Shown: positions 23,018 through 36,926 of the stretch, piece after piece
Layout: each line of letters begins with the position of its first letter
Numbering within the stretch: position 1 is the first letter of the stretch
NCBI RefSeq assembly: GCF_030272615.1
Contig: NC_081412.1
Location: 23,900,432 to 23,964,431 of the forward strand
Direction of reading: 5' to 3'
DNA length: 64,000 nucleotides
Origin: Cryptomeria japonica
Lineage: Eukaryota > Streptophyta > Pinopsida > Cupressales > Cupressaceae
Position numbers and translations under genes: made by a program
Notes under the pieces: model-generated
What the model was told of the DNA's origin: nothing
What the model saw: only the letters and a program-made list of their open reading frames with translations
The model's database searches: none

Positions 23018-26000
23018 CAGGCAATTTCTCTGCGGAAGCCTGAGAGACCCCCTTTTGATGTATCAAAATAATTTCCATTTCATCGCATTTTTCTGGTACT
23101 GTTGCTCGCAAACAATTCCCACAAAGTTGAAGACAAGTATCGAAGTTCAATCAAATTAAGCACTTACAGCGCACATTCAAAGAGAGTATACCATAACAAA
23201 ATAAAGTTTAACTAGAAAAATTCTATATAAAAGCAAAATTAATTAAGCCGATAGGTTTCTCTTGTAGACCTGCTGTCCACAAATCGCCTGAATACCTGTC
23301 CCAGACTTATAAACCGCCAGTATTTTTACTCTAAAACATTTTGACAACGGATTTTTTGGGGCCCATGGAAAAAATCTGTTGAAGTTTGGTAATTAGGGTT
23401 TGAGAGTTAATTTTGGCATTCGTTTCTCTGCGGTTTATTTTCTGCTGTACAATTGTAAAGATTTATACCATTTGGAAGTCGTCCAATCTGGTATAAATCT
23501 TCATTGGCATTCTTGAAAATAATTTATTGTAGAGTATAATAGAAAGGGGGATAAATATGGGTTTTTATTTCTGGTAATACTGTTGAATTCTACAAACAGG
23601 TATAAATAATGTAAAGGGGGATAAATTTTAGATTTGTGTTTCCAGTCATATCGTTTTCTTAGCATCATTGATTGCTTTGTAGTTATTTTTTCTGTCTAAA
23701 TCTTTTGGATCATAGTTTGGGACCATCTCTTATCCAACTATCTTCTTTTTCACCCTCCAAAACTTTCTTCCATTCTATTTTTTGGACTGTTCAGACCTCC
23801 TTTTCTATCATGCCTTTTTCGCCAACTCCAGCCCCCCAACTTTCAAACCTTCTTCTAAGTATCCATTTGGAGTTGGATTTTTAACTTTCTTGTCATAAGT
23901 TTTTTAACTTTCTTGTCCTAAGGTATTCCCAACCTTTATCCTTGACATTTGAAAGCATTGTTATCTTTTTTAAGTTGTCTATTTGGACTTCCTCCATTTC
24001 ACATATCTTGATGGTATGAGTTTCTTGTCACCCTAATCTTTGATGCACTAATCATTTCCATCAACTTGCTTACATATCCAAAAGACAATCGATGAGTAAG
24101 GATGATATCATAACTTTCTAGAAAAAAGGTTTTTCCCTACTTAGAAACCATTAATGTGAAAAATGAATTGCAAGTCATAAGCATGTTCTCTTGTGTCCCC
24201 CCGCATGAATTTAATGTTTTTGTAGGCCTTTTAATTTTTCTTAATGATATGGAGTTGAAAAAACTTATTAAACAAAGTTAGGTTTTTAACCAAACCCATG
24301 TGACTTATGTATGTATTGTTAATGTTTTTTTTGTCTACTGTTTGGAGTTCATTCAAGTGCACATTCATTTTTCCATTAGTCTACATTTCGTAGGTACATT
24401 TATTTGTCTTTCAATAGAGTTTAAATAAAGCAAGAGTTAAATAGCACATTTTTTTACAATGCCCCTACCCTACTTCTACTATATATGCTTAATAGCAAGC
24501 TTATTGCACCCATTCTCTTCTTTGATTTGAAACAATTGAAAATTTGGACAAAGATAAGGTCTGAAAAACTATTTGACAAATCCTTAGAACCCATCAATAT
24601 GTGAAAATTGAAATTTTGGCAATGTGAAGCCCAGTTGGAATGATAATTGAAACTTTATATTGAAAATTTGCCTACTCATTGACCAAAACAAAGAAGGGAA
24701 GTTTGATCATGCCAACAATCTCTTGAAATTTTGACTCTTTGTTGCATTTCCAGGCAACAATGGTGAAATACCAATTCCTTGAGTCTTTCACACAGTTTAC
24801 ATGTAATAGGTTACTATTTAATTTCCAATTGTTAGTAACTTTTGTGACTAAACCAACAATAATCACACTAGAATCTCCTACAACCAACTTTTGAATTCTA
24901 AAGAAACAATGACCTTCAATTTCTTCATGGGGGATTCGTCATGTAAACCTGTGTCCTTTTAGGTTCATTTATATGATTCTATTACCTCCAAAAATTATAT
25001 TATGAACACTCTATCCTGACACACCTTTCCGATTAGAAAGTGTTCCTTATTTTACTATGTATCTAAGCTACACTTTTTTTCTATGACATTTTTCACACAC
25101 CTTTTCATTTCTACCTAGTTTATATTTGATATTTTTTTAATATATTTTTTTACCATGTACTTGAACAACCTATTTGGAATACTTGCTGAGATTAATAATA
25201 CTTAAAAAATGATTTGACATGTCAACATGGGTTAATGTAATACTCGTAACCCATTATGACAATATTGAAAAGAATGCAACTTTGTTATATGTTAATTAAG
25301 AAATCAAAATTTGGGCTTATAATGTTTGCAGTTACGGGAATTCCCTGATGTATACATAATGTGAAGTATCTGAGATATATAGTTAGGTTCAGTCTTCTTC
25401 AAAATATTTTGGTGGTAATGTTCATTCAGCAAAACAAAGTTTTCTCACATGGTCTTTCCAATGATCTCGAGTTTCTCAATATAAATATATTTATGACTTC
25501 TTATTTTTTATTAAATCATGAACATTTAATAATAAAAGGGAAATATATTTCCTCCTTTCACCCCACCCCATATTTAGTATGCTTTAATGCATTTATATCA
25601 TTACAGTTTTAGTATAGGTTTAACTTATTTTCTCGATCCCTTACTTCTTTCTCTACTTTCTCTTAGATTCCTCAATTCTTTCTTTGTAATAAGCTGAAAT
25701 ATATACAAGACCTTATATTTAATCATGCAAGTTTGATTAAATTTGAGGCTTCATAGCTTTCGTGTACTTAGAAAGAGTATCTATCCAGTGCCCTATAACC
25801 TATTACCTCATTCTTACTTAGTCTGATAGCCTTGAGCTATTTTATAAAATTATAATTACTTGAGCTATATGTTTCAAACTCCAACCCCTTATTCATGTTA
25901 ATTCTTTCTGACGTTCCCATTACATATTCCAAGATTATGCTAGTTTCAAGGAGTTAAAAAGTTGACTACATTCTTGTAACCTGGTATAGAAGTCCTTAGA

Positions 26001-26728
26001 ACTACTTTAGCATCTTTAGTCCTATTGGAGTTAGGGTAATAACCATGCACAGAGATTATGCATTACACTTAGCACCCTTATACTCTGTTTAGAGAGTATA
26101 CATGACTTCATTAGTCCATTTCCTTTCCTTTGGACCTTATTGCATGGTGAACTCGTGTATGATCTTTTGTTCAATTCAATCGAAGTTTCCTATCATAGCC
26201 AATCATAACAGAACTTTTAGCTTTGAGTTTTGAAAAGAGTTTCCCTTAGCAATGAATAATCTCATAATACAAGATTGATCCAAATATAATGTCTTTTGAC
26301 TTGGTGTTTAGAACTTATTTCCCTATGATTCTGAACTTTAAGAATAGATAGTGTTTGTGCTAATTCTAACATCCTCCAACTATAGTCCTTAACGGAAGAT
26401 CAGATTTACTTCTAAAAGGAAGATAGTGATTATGATTTGATTAATGGTACTAATGTCATGGAGTTAATTCTTTCTCTACAAGTGTACATACAAGCATATA
26501 CTTTGTCCACATTTTTGTTGTCTCTCTTTTTTGTTGGCACCATTAGCCTTGCTTTTATATCAGATTTGCAATGTACAACTATTCAAGGGTGAAAATATTT
26601 TTTTATTAAACTTAACTAGTTTTTCTATCACATCCATATTAATAAAACCATTTTATTATTGGTTTTTTACTCCTGTTTTTCTTCGAAGTAATGGAAAACA
26701 ATTGGCCACCTTTAGAAATTATAGTCAT
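23018..26728. other. AT-rich DNA, no gene recognised
   Basis: A TATA-like sequence (CTATATAAAAGC, about 23221) precedes a more mixed-composition stretch to about 23480, but no coding exon follows convincingly. A repeated phrase (TTAACTTTCTTGTC.TAAG) lies at 23880-23925. Other open frames are short and low in complexity. Confidence 0.4.
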
Positions 26729-27003
26729 ATGAAGTGATTACTCTAACCAACCCACTTTACCACAAATTGAGCTATCAACAACTATAAATTTACAGAGAAA
26801 TTACATACGGACATTTGCAAACAATGTTGTAGCAAACTATCATGAGATTGTTGAACATGCTAGGGAAATGATTGAGGGTGCAAACCATGCTCAACATTCT
26901 GAGATCATAACCATGCAAACAACTCTACAAAGATTTTATCTAATATGTGGGAGATTAGAGGCTCTCTTCAAGAGTTGGCTTATGATAGTACTATGGAATA
27001 GGT
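26729..27003 (+). pseudogene. Coding-like segment of unknown family
   Basis: Seen: an open frame without a start codon runs from after a TGA (about 26730) to a TGA at 27001-27003. It reads PQIELSTTINLQRNYIRTF, then VVANYHEIVEHAREMIEG, then GRLEALFKSW: a well-mixed amphipathic helical composition unlike the chance frames around it. I do not recognise the protein. It could be an internal exon, a retro-copied fragment or part of a decayed element. No clear splice sites were assigned. Confidence 0.35.
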
Positions 27004-30000
27004 GATGCTTCTAGACTAGTATATGTATTCCATATTACTTTGGGTGACATGTAGTTTGCATGAGAAATTTGTTGTTGATATTTTGTAAATGATATATTTA
27101 TGTATAGTTTTTTTCCTTTGGCTCTCCATTAGAGCAGCCTAGAAACTATTATGTATTGCTTTCCCAGTACAGTTGCATATATAGTAAATAATAATAACAT
27201 GTAAGAATAAATTCTTTTGGAATTCCTCCTTTGTTGCTCTTTGGTTGTTCTTCGGTGGAGTATATTTATCTAAAGATCAACAATTATTCAGAATATAAAC
27301 ATGTTTGAAATGGCTTATATCTTATTTCTGCTATATTTTCTACAATAATTAATATGAGTGCTAGTGAAATTTCTATCTATAACCTCTTTGTTTTACAATA
27401 CCATTGTGTGTTTGTCTTCTATAAATAGTGTATAGTTTACCACTTCTAATGTAAAGCATTGATTCATATAGACTTATGAAAATAACACGTGCAACAAGAC
27501 TCTTTGATAAAGATGGTATGTCTACATGAAAATATTGTACGAGTATATAATAATAAAAAGATGCACCAATATCTTAGTATGGTTTCTTGAATGACGTCTA
27601 GAGAAAAACGAACTCCTAACATCAATGATTTCATTAGGAACCAAAAAAAACCCATAAAAATGGCTTTCAGGAAAAGAGCAAAAGTCAAATGATTCAACAA
27701 CGGTTTAGGAGAGAATTGCAAAAGAATCAAATCATGATGCATGGTTGGGGCAGTTACACCAAATAGGAAACTAGTAACCAAAATAAATGGCAAGGTTAGA
27801 ATGCCAATATGTTAGGGACAAATAGAAAAAGAAATAAATTAATAAAGAATACTTGCCAGATTAAAAACATGGGGATAGAGGAGAGGACCCTAGGAACTTT
27901 GGACAACTAAGGAAAGAAGTATGATCCACTATTTTTTTCCAACCTTGTTCTACTTTCAGATGAAGTTGGAGACAAAGGCACTAAAAAGATCAACCTTATG
28001 CATAAGCATTTCAAAATTAGTTCCATACAAAAAAATATTTTAAATTGACAAATAATAAATCACATATTACTGGAAAATTATTTCTCATACAATAAACGGT
28101 ATTCATTTTTTATATTTTCCACCATGACCATTTCTGATCACAGTGGAGAAATATGGAACAATCTTGTTTTCTTTTTTGTGCACAACTGAACCCATTCATC
28201 TATAACCTTTGTATCTCTTTCTAATTTTCTAAGCCTTGAAGGAAGGTGAGACTTTATGCATGCATTCTAATATATAACCATAGATCAAAGATTTGCAACC
28301 CTAGCCACAAAGTTCCCCCGTCTCCTAAGTGTAGTGCATGTGATACAAACTCTAGTGCAATATTTGAAATCCCTCAGCAACATAAATACTATCAATGAAA
28401 ACTAGCATATGATTAGAAGTAAATGGGAAAATGGAAGCAAGGCTTCTGCATATCAATTTTCAAAAAACCCAAGATAACTTGGTTTTCCTATCCTCGATCC
28501 ATTTCTAGAATCTGCATTAGCGTTATTGGATTAAGTGCAGATGTATATTCATCTATAGCCCAGGTCAGTATTTAAAGTGAATATTTAACCAAAAAAAAAA
28601 CATTGATTTTAGGTCTATAGTATAAGAATTTATATGTTATGATATGCTATAGTAATTTTATGTTATGTTATGATATTCTATTGGATCCATAAAATCATGT
28701 CCTGACTCTTTATCTTCAAAGGGTAATATATCATTGTTCAATCCCTAGTCTTGCTTTGAAGGATTGAACATGATCATGTTTTTCATTTCGTATTTTTTTT
28801 CTTTTAAAGCATACATATTATGATGAAAATTTAAGCATAAGCATCGCCACTAATTGTATTCTTTCATCAGTGGAGTAGGCTTTTTTAATTCAAAAAGAAA
28901 AAATAATCCATACAATATTAATAGAAAAAAAAGAAGAAGGTCACTTACAATTGTACTCACAATAGCAAGTCCACTTATGTACAATTACTTGTACACTCTC
29001 ATAAAGTTACACACTTCTAATTATTCTCTTCTTTAATACACAAAAATTACTTACAATAACAAGTTTAAGTATGTGCAATTACTTGTTTTCTGTAGTTCTA
29101 GACTTTGAATTATTATACTACAGCATTCACAAATAATGGATTTCTAATTAGTTTTGATGCATTTGAAAAATAAGATTTTAAAAGACGAACTACAAAAAAG
29201 ACAAGAAGACAAACGTATGTAACCTTCAAACGAAAATATAGTTCTACCCAAACAATGAATACAATTACCACAAAAAAATATACCAAATTGTATTACACAG
29301 TGACACATGTATATAGACCTATATGTTAATATAAATCATTATGTAATATTAAATTCCATTTATGTCTTCCATTATTAAACTATCAGCTTATCCTTTGCAC
29401 CTCCTACGGTTAAAAGTGCTAGTTATATTATTCAACAATTATGAGATTGCAATGCAAATCTTAAGATACGTCTTTACAGAAGTATTTGTTACAAGTGTGG
29501 TTGTTGTTGTATCAAAAGATCGACATGTTAATGCCCGATACAACCACTAGACTTATAGAATCCATAAGAGGTGGTTAAGCCATGTCACAAACCTGAATGT
29601 TGCACTACATTGCACAAAGAGACCAAGGGTGCACACCTTGCAACAGTATCATCAACAATCATATTTCCAATCCATTATCCATCATGCTTAGTCTTTGAAT
29701 CATATCCCATCTTGTTGTGTAGTGGAGAGCAATCCACAATCCTATTAAAGAGCCAATCCAATCAAGTGGAGAAGGGGCGCATTCTTCACTTCACCAAAGG
29801 CTCAATCCAAGGAGCAAGAGAAGATCATTGTGAAGGTATAAATGGTTTTATTTCATACATGATTGAATGTTTTATGTTTATTTGATTTGAAATTAACCAT
29901 AAGCCTTCACATTTGTTTTCCCTTGGTTCAGGAGAATAGATGTGCAAGCTCGCATTTGATCATGTTAATAATATTTATTATTTGTGTATTGTTGCACTTG

Positions 30001-30600
30001 TTTCCTTTGATTAGTATCTGGAAGGTGCATAGATTTTGAGAGAGTTTACAACCCTAGGTAGAAGGCTACCAAATGGATTATGTCATATCCTTGCCATTAC
30101 ATAACTACTTAGTTTAATCTTATTGCTACCATTTTTTCTTCTTCTTATTATTATTATATTATTTTCAAAATATTTTATAACTGATATATAAGAATAAAAT
30201 GTTTATTTTTTATCAACAAAGAGTCGAAACTGGAAATATTGTATTAGTAATAATATAAATACATAATAGAAGTTTGGAACTATCTGTGAAAATATGTCCA
30301 TGATTAAAAATATACAAATTTCTGCCCATAGATCTGTTTGGTCTTAAACCAACAGTTATCCATAAGCAATCCAAAAAAGATTAATAGCTAGCCAAAAATT
30401 AAGTCTACCATTCCTGAAAAGAAAGAAAACTGTAAGGCCTAACCCAATCATAACTTGCCACAAACTTGAAGCCACCATGAGTACTAGAAATTCATCACCC
30501 TGAAGATGAAGGAGCAAAGGCAAACGAGGCAGAAGCAGAAGCAAAAGCAGAGGCAAAGATAATTGAAGTGTCCTCCCAGTGGACCATCGCTGGAATCTGC
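27004..30600. other. AT-rich DNA, no gene recognised
   Basis: No RNA gene, element end or convincing exon was found. A frame at 29571-29885 (starting MVKPCHKPECC) has a mixed composition but no known motif and could be leader sequence of the retroelement relic that follows. Confidence 0.35.
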
Positions 30601-32490
30601 CTACCCGAATCCAAACCCTACGAACCCGTACCCGCACCCCCCCCCACAACTTCTCGATATACTTGAGTGCTCTTCAGGACTCCCATTGGAAAGGCCACAA
30701 AAAACTACCTCCTTCCCATTAGATTTAAACTTCACACCAAGGTTTGATAATTCTATGGACTCACCAAGTGAGTGCAATTGTTGCACCCACAATACCAACT
30801 CTATCTCACTAATGTCAATCACATAGAAGTCATCTCGCATCGTGTGTCCTAGAGTCAACCCCAACTGTTGAATGATTCAATTGCATGGAATAGTACATGC
30901 ATCTTAACCACCAATTCTTCATCAATGAAATTGTGGGTGGCTCCATTATCAATCCAAACTGCTGCCCTTTGTCTTTGTAAGACTCCTCTATACAAAAATA
31001 GTGATATCTAGGTGCTCTTGAAAGTGTCGTAAGTGTGAAACTCTCGCCCTTTGTCTGTGTAGGACTCCTCTAATACAAAAGGACTGATATCTAGGTGCTC
31101 TTGAAAGTGTCACAAGTGTGCCCTAGGAATGCTCTCCCTCTACATTATCTTTGTGCTCAACCTCATTTGCAACATCCTTAGGCTCAGAACCTCCTACCTC
31201 AGAATCGTCATCAGAGACTAACTCTATATAGTGGATGTCCTTTTTACCAAACACATGTGACTTGGTAACCATGTCTTTTTGCAAGTGAAGCATAATCTTT
31301 TCCTCTATAGCTCATTCTTAGTTTTGTCCACCTTGCTAGGCTTTGGACGTAAGGTCTTAGATTAAAGAACATTCTTATGGAATGGCTTCCTTTGCTACCC
31401 TGTCGGTGTGCTCTTGGGAATAGACTTACTCTTCACCACGAAATCCTCTAGGATCAAGGCCCTTCAAATAGTATCCTTCCAAGTTCATAGGCTCTAAAGC
31501 TCTCACAAAACTACAAAATGACTCTAATAATCCCTAAATGAAGAACATGAGCCTTTTATTTGTCACATCTGAAACCATGATCGAAAGCCTTTGAAATTAT
31601 GTTACATAATCCTCCATTGAACCATGCCACCTCAAACATGTCAACTCCTTGAAATACACTTCTTATCTCTTTTATCAAGCCTATCTATGAAGTTTTGTTT
31701 GAAATCAGCATAAATCACAATGTGGTTAAACCCTTGTGTTATCAAACCATGATGCCACCATGCATGAGCTACGCCCTCCAAATGTAGAATGGAAAACTGG
31801 ATAGCTTCATCTTCTATCATAGGGCTGAATGAAAGATATGCATCTAATTTTTGAACCCAAGCATGTGCAGCAATATTTCCAGAGCCATTAAAAGTAGGAA
31901 GCGTCAACTAACTTGCTTTGCGTTGAAGATCTCTATTAAATTGTTGCATAGGTTGTCTCCTATCACCCTTTGATCCACTTCTTGATCTAGCATTACTATG
32001 CTGTTCAAATGGAACCTACCTTCTTGCATCTAGATCAAGTCTCACATACTCATCTACAATGGCAGCAAAATCATTTGTAGCCTGATCTTGCTTTTCTCCA
32101 AATGGTGATTCCATTCTAGGAAAAAAGGTGCACCAAAAGGGTCTAAGGGCTGATCCAACTAGGGTTCTGCTGTTATAAATGTGATTTCCAACCCCACGAT
32201 GATCTGAATCACTTCCTTCTTTGGGATTGTTGGTTGTAACCATGTTGGTTGGATTTTGCATCATCTGCAATAGAATTTGTGATTTTTGTTTCCTTCTTCA
32301 AGTATGCATTCAAATCATCTTCTTAATTGGCCATTTTCTTCTTACCTCTGCTGCCAATTCCATTAATGTTTCTTGTGTGCCTGCTTCTGATTTATTCCTC
32401 CATCTCTCTGGTCTATTTGACTTAATACACGCACAAAAATCACCCAGAATGTTGGCAGGACTAGCTACTTTAACACCAATATCATCCTAG
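30601..32490 (-). pseudogene. Ty3-type retrotransposon gag and protease relic
   Basis: Seen on the minus strand in order: an N-terminal segment with RPERWRNKSEAGTQETLMEL (near 32400), a frame with GSDSDHRGVGNHIYN (32016-32270), a Gag core reading TLPTFNGSG, AWVQKLDAYL, LEGVAHAWWH and DFKQNFIDR (31907-31641), then MVSDVTNKRLMFFIQGL, LEPMNLEGYY and PRG (31430-31600), and finally a retroviral-type aspartyl protease with VWIDNGATHNFIDEE (near 30940) plus YVIDISEIELVLWVQQLHSLG (30680-30830). Known: Ty3/gypsy Gag has a W-x-WVQ...W core, and the protease active site is D-S/T-G. Here the site reads D-N-G, so the enzyme is probably inactive. Several stops and frame changes occur. No reverse transcriptase follows; the frame is lost near 30600. 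Confidence 0.78.
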
Positions 32491-34112
32491 TGCTGCCTAC
32501 GTGTTCGACTAGGGTTGTAGATAAACCAAACAATTATATTGCAAACAATGAGTGATTCTAAACTAACAGTTTGCTGAAAACTGATCACCAAATTTAAATT
32601 AGATCACATACAACAACTCAACATCAAACATGTACAATAGTGTCACCATTATGATCCAACTAGAAATTTTCACCATTAGCATCTAACTACAATTTAATTG
32701 AACACACTGCAACATTAATTTGTTGGATGATTAGGTCTCTAGACTTGATTTGAAGACTACAATAAGCAGTTTAGATGAATATCTATGAAGGCACCCAGAA
32801 TTTAGAGGCCTATATTAGGAGATATTCAGCAGCCTTGAGGTGTGAGACCCTCAGAATGTAGACTCTATTTGCCTTCCCCTCAGATACAACAAAGATCTCT
32901 ATATGGCTACGCATGAGAGTGGCTTCCAAGTGTCCAGCTTGAAAGAACCACCACTAGTTGTTTGGATATAGATATTGGATAGAGGGCTTTAATGAATCTT
33001 GCATTGGTTAGGCGGTCACCCAGGTTTGAAAGGGATACTTCAAAAACTCTTCCTTGCCAATAGATCACCCTTGTGGATATGCTCTGCTAAATAATGTTTC
33101 TTGTTGCACTGGCTTTAATGAATCTTGTAGGTTGTCCTTCTATCCAAAACCCTTATATTTGTAATTCGTCCACAACACCTACAACAAGAAATGCTCAGCT
33201 AGGCAAAACAGGTGGACCGTAGCCAGGAATGAGTGAAACAAAACCCTTGCAATTGGCAGCAACCTGTAAAAATGGACTTTTTAAAATTAATTTTGGAAAT
33301 AGGGCAAGAATTGGCATTACAGATTGGACAAACTAATAACAAAAGGATAGGGTTTGGCATCCCAACCTTGTTGAGCAATTGAGGCTTTTGTCTCAACACT
33401 CACATTCAAGATCTCTCTCAAATTCTTATCAAATGTTCACATTATCCTAGCTTGCAAACATACCTTTATACATGCCTGTAAAAAATGGTACTAGGACCCC
33501 TGACTAGCTCAACGAGAAAAGGAAATTATTAGTTTCATTTTACTTAAGCATGGGTCAGCACAAAATTAGGGGCCTAATTTGAATTTTCAAAAAATTTATT
33601 TTATTTATTTAAAGGTTGCAAGTGATGTTTAAAAACAAGCATATAAAGTAATGCTAGAGGCAGACCTATTTAGGAGTAAATGACACTTTTGCATGAACAA
33701 GAAATCTCATGAACACCTTTTTTGTATTTGAGGATCAACATGATCTTTTGTTGTTCCAAAATTGATTAAGAAGTGAAATTCCTATTGATTTTTCTTCCAA
33801 GAATTCTAGCCATATTCTCCAAAGTGTCTTTTGTGTTAAGTGATAGTAAATTGTGGCTCCTCTCTTCTATCATTTTATGAGTAGGAATAAAAAGTTTGAC
33901 TAGCCTAGCAGAATGCTCTCCATATGCTTCTCTGGATTATCATTTCATTGACGATCCAAAAGGGATGGGGAAAATGCATTCTAACATCATTAAGAGATAA
34001 AGTTTAAACACAAGAACCCCATTGATGCGACAGAAGAAACTGAAGAAGACTAACCAAATAACATGGATGAAGACACCTAGCAACCTCATGCCTCAATGAG
34101 TTGTATTTATAG
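32491..34112. other. Probable leader or flank of the gag relic, no gene
   Basis: No coding segment is recognised. The phrase CTTTAATGAATCTTG occurs twice (near 32990 and 33108). This could be the untranslated leader of the Ty3-type relic. I found no LTR boundary or primer site with confidence. Confidence 0.3.
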
Positions 34113-34331
34113 ACATTTGCATTAAAACAATCCATTAGGGACCTCCCAAGCAACAATGGTGAAGATGGTGATCTTGAGGACTTTCAGTTTATGCATGCAA
34201 GGGAAAATCTTAAGATTAAAATTGAACAATTGCAAACAAAGAAAGGTAATCTAGACTCCAGGTTTGCTAAGGAATTGATGACAATTAGTAGGAAGTTGGA
34301 CCCCATGGGGATACTTGTTTATTATGAATGA
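34113..34331 (+). pseudogene. Coding-like segment of unknown family
   Basis: Seen: an open frame without a start runs from after a TAG (34110-34112) to a TGA (34329-34331). It reads NNGEDGDLEDFQFMHAREN, then KIKIEQLQTKKGNLDSRFAK and SRKLDPMGIL. The composition is protein-like, with a short Lys/Glu-rich coiled-coil-like stretch. I do not recognise it. It may be an exon or transposon fragment. Confidence 0.3.
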
Positions 34332-34997
34332 AATCTATAGTGGAATGAGTCAATGGCTAATGAACAACTTACATAATTATTAGGGAACTTATAAATTTTG
34401 ATAATCTTAGCTAATCATTGGTTTTTATGCCAGATATATACATTTGTGTTGTTGATGTAAGGTTTAACTCAACCAAACATATAAGCGAATACAGAAATAC
34501 CTCCCGATTCGTGGGATTCTATATCATTATGAGGATTGTCAAGGTTTATTTCTATTTTCTATTAAATTTATTTAGATAATTAACAAATCTTTCATTATAA
34601 CATGAGCTTTTAATAATTGTGTAGATGCTTTTTGATCAACATTTTAGATCACATTCCATGATCATTTGCAACTTAATGATGGAACATAGAGGGTGAACTA
34701 AAACATTGATTGAAATACTTTTACAAATATTTCGATAGTTTGTGTTATAATTTTTATGCACAACGAAAACCTCATTTCTTTAATCTAAGTTACCAATCTC
34801 GGTACTCATTCAAGTTTGGGTTCAAGGATGCAATTCATGGATTCGGTCAAAAAAAATTGGAAGTTTGATTTTTTCATACCAAAACATGTAAAATGTGAAA
34901 TATATATATTCGCAACCTAAAAAAAAAATATATTAGAAAAATTAATATTTATCAACCTTACAAAATATTAATAATATTAATATATTTTTTGTATTAA

Positions 34998-35046
34998 GGG
35001 TAAGTGCACAAAGATGGTGGTCCAAAAGGGGGGTATAAGTGGACAC
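34998..35046 (+). repeat. Left terminal inverted repeat, outer element
   Basis: It starts GGGTAAGTGCACAAAGATGG and ends GTGGACAC. The first 25 bases match the right end with three differences; the inner part matches around an insertion of about 10 bases. Confidence 0.88.
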
Positions 35047-35867
35047 TTTTTTTCTGAAATCAGGTGAACTTGAACTTAGAGGCAAAATTTGAAAGTCATC
35101 CACTCAAGATATGAAGATAATCAAAGAACAAATATTGTAGTGCTCTGAATCTAGTTTCCAAACTACTAAACTTTTTCAAAATTGGATAAGATTAAGGGGG
35201 TCAAATCCTTCGCGCACGAAAAACTGACCCTGTTTTTTTTCTGAAAAACATAACATAGTGTCTGACGTGCGCATCAAAAAAGTCATAGTTAGATTTAGTA
35301 TTTTGACAAATATTTTGGCAGAAAGATAGTTAAGAGTGAGCACTAGAATATGTGTATTTTTTTGTAATTTTTTGTTGAGTATTTTGTTTTTTATGATTTT
35401 TCCAATCGAGCACATCCTAAAAATTCGGTACCTATTCATGCGCGAAGCATAAGTTGCACTAAACAAATCGAAAATACAATTTTTTTTTTTTAAATTGTAA
35501 AGAATCAAGTGCAATACAATAATATATAAATTTTTTTAAAATTTGGATACGTATATCAAAATTTATTCAAAAAATGGTGCACCTATGTCTGTGAGAACTA
35601 TGGAGACACTAGTAAAAGAAATTCAATAATAATATGTTATTGTTGTTCAAATTGAAAATAAATTATATGGTTAGAAAGCTCAGAAGATGGGTGAAAATAT
35701 GGTGGCAATTTTAGAAATACCCACTTTATGAAGTGTAAACCTGATGATGACAAAGTCGATAAACCAAGTTGATAAAATAAAACACGTCAAAAATGAGAGA
35801 AATGGAGGGAAATCAAACTTCCAATCCGTAGCTTTGTCATCCAGGACTATTTCCAAGCCTAAAAATT
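35047..35867. other. Left subterminal DNA of the outer element
   Basis: AT-rich, non-coding by inspection. I see no gene or clear repeat before the palindrome cluster. Confidence 0.5.
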
Positions 35868-35975
35868 CAAAAGCGCGTACGGGGTACTTATGGTTTAAAA
35901 AGCGCGTACAGGGTATTTATAGTGTAAGAAGCGCGTACGCGTGTGTTTCCCATTAAATAGCGTGTACGCGCTATT
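35868..35975. promoter_or_regulatory. Left palindrome cluster GCGCGTACGCGC, outer element
   Basis: Four copies or partial copies of TAGCGCGTACGCGCTA occur: AAGCGCGTACGGGG, AAGCGCGTACAGGG, AAGCGCGTACGCGTG and TAGCGTGTACGCGCTA. The same motif clusters at the opposite end. By analogy with subterminal motifs of other plant transposons these may be transposase binding sites; that role is inferred. Confidence 0.72.
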
Positions 35976-36124
35976 GTATAATATTATATGTAATATATAA
36001 TATGTGTATATTCATATAGTATATGTAATATATAATATGTGTATAATATGACATTGTATATATAATATATTAAACATATATATACACATGTAAGTGTATC
36101 GTCTCTCCCTCTCAAACACATACA

Positions 36125-36126
<2 letters not shown>

Positions 36127-36195
<69 letters not shown>

Positions 36196-36472
36196 CTTCT
36201 CCCTTCCTCCATACCCCATCCCTCTTTCTCTTCTTCTCTCCCTCCATACCCCACTGCAACTGTGTCTGGACTTCTATAGAAGTAAGTGAATTTATTTCTT
36301 ATCTGCAACTTCCTCTTTGATTTTTATCATGTATTCTCTCCCTCCCTCTACCTCTCCCTTCCCCCCATGTTCTCTCCCTCTCTCCCTCTCTCTCCCTCTC
36401 CCCTCTCCTCTCCCTCTCTCCCTCTCTCTCCCTCTCCTCTCTCCCCTCCCTCTCTCTCTCCCTCTCCCACCC

Positions 36473-36543
<71 letters not shown>

Positions 36544-36630
36544 TCCCTCCCTCCTCTTCTCTCCCTCTCTCCCTCCCTCTACCTCTCCCTTCCCCCCATG
36601 TTCTCTCCCTCTCTCTCCCTCTCCCACCCC

Positions 36631-36692
<62 letters not shown>

Positions 36693-36887
36693 TCACTTCT
36701 TCCCTCTCTACCTTCCCTCCCCCCTCTTCTCTCCCTCTCTCCCTCCCTCTACCTCTCCCTTCCCCCCATGTTCTCTCCCTCTCCCCCTCTCTCTCCCTCT
36801 CCCCTCTCCTCTCCCTCTCTCCCTCTCCCCTCTCCCCTCTCCTCTCCCTCTCTCCCTCTCCCCTCTCCTCTCCCTCTCTCTCCCTCT

Positions 36888-36926
<39 letters not shown>

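Noticed and set aside
22872-23150. Minus-strand open frame containing GGLEPPTLWL
   Set aside because: Most of the recognisable part is the complement of the tRNA-Asn, a well-known annotation artefact.
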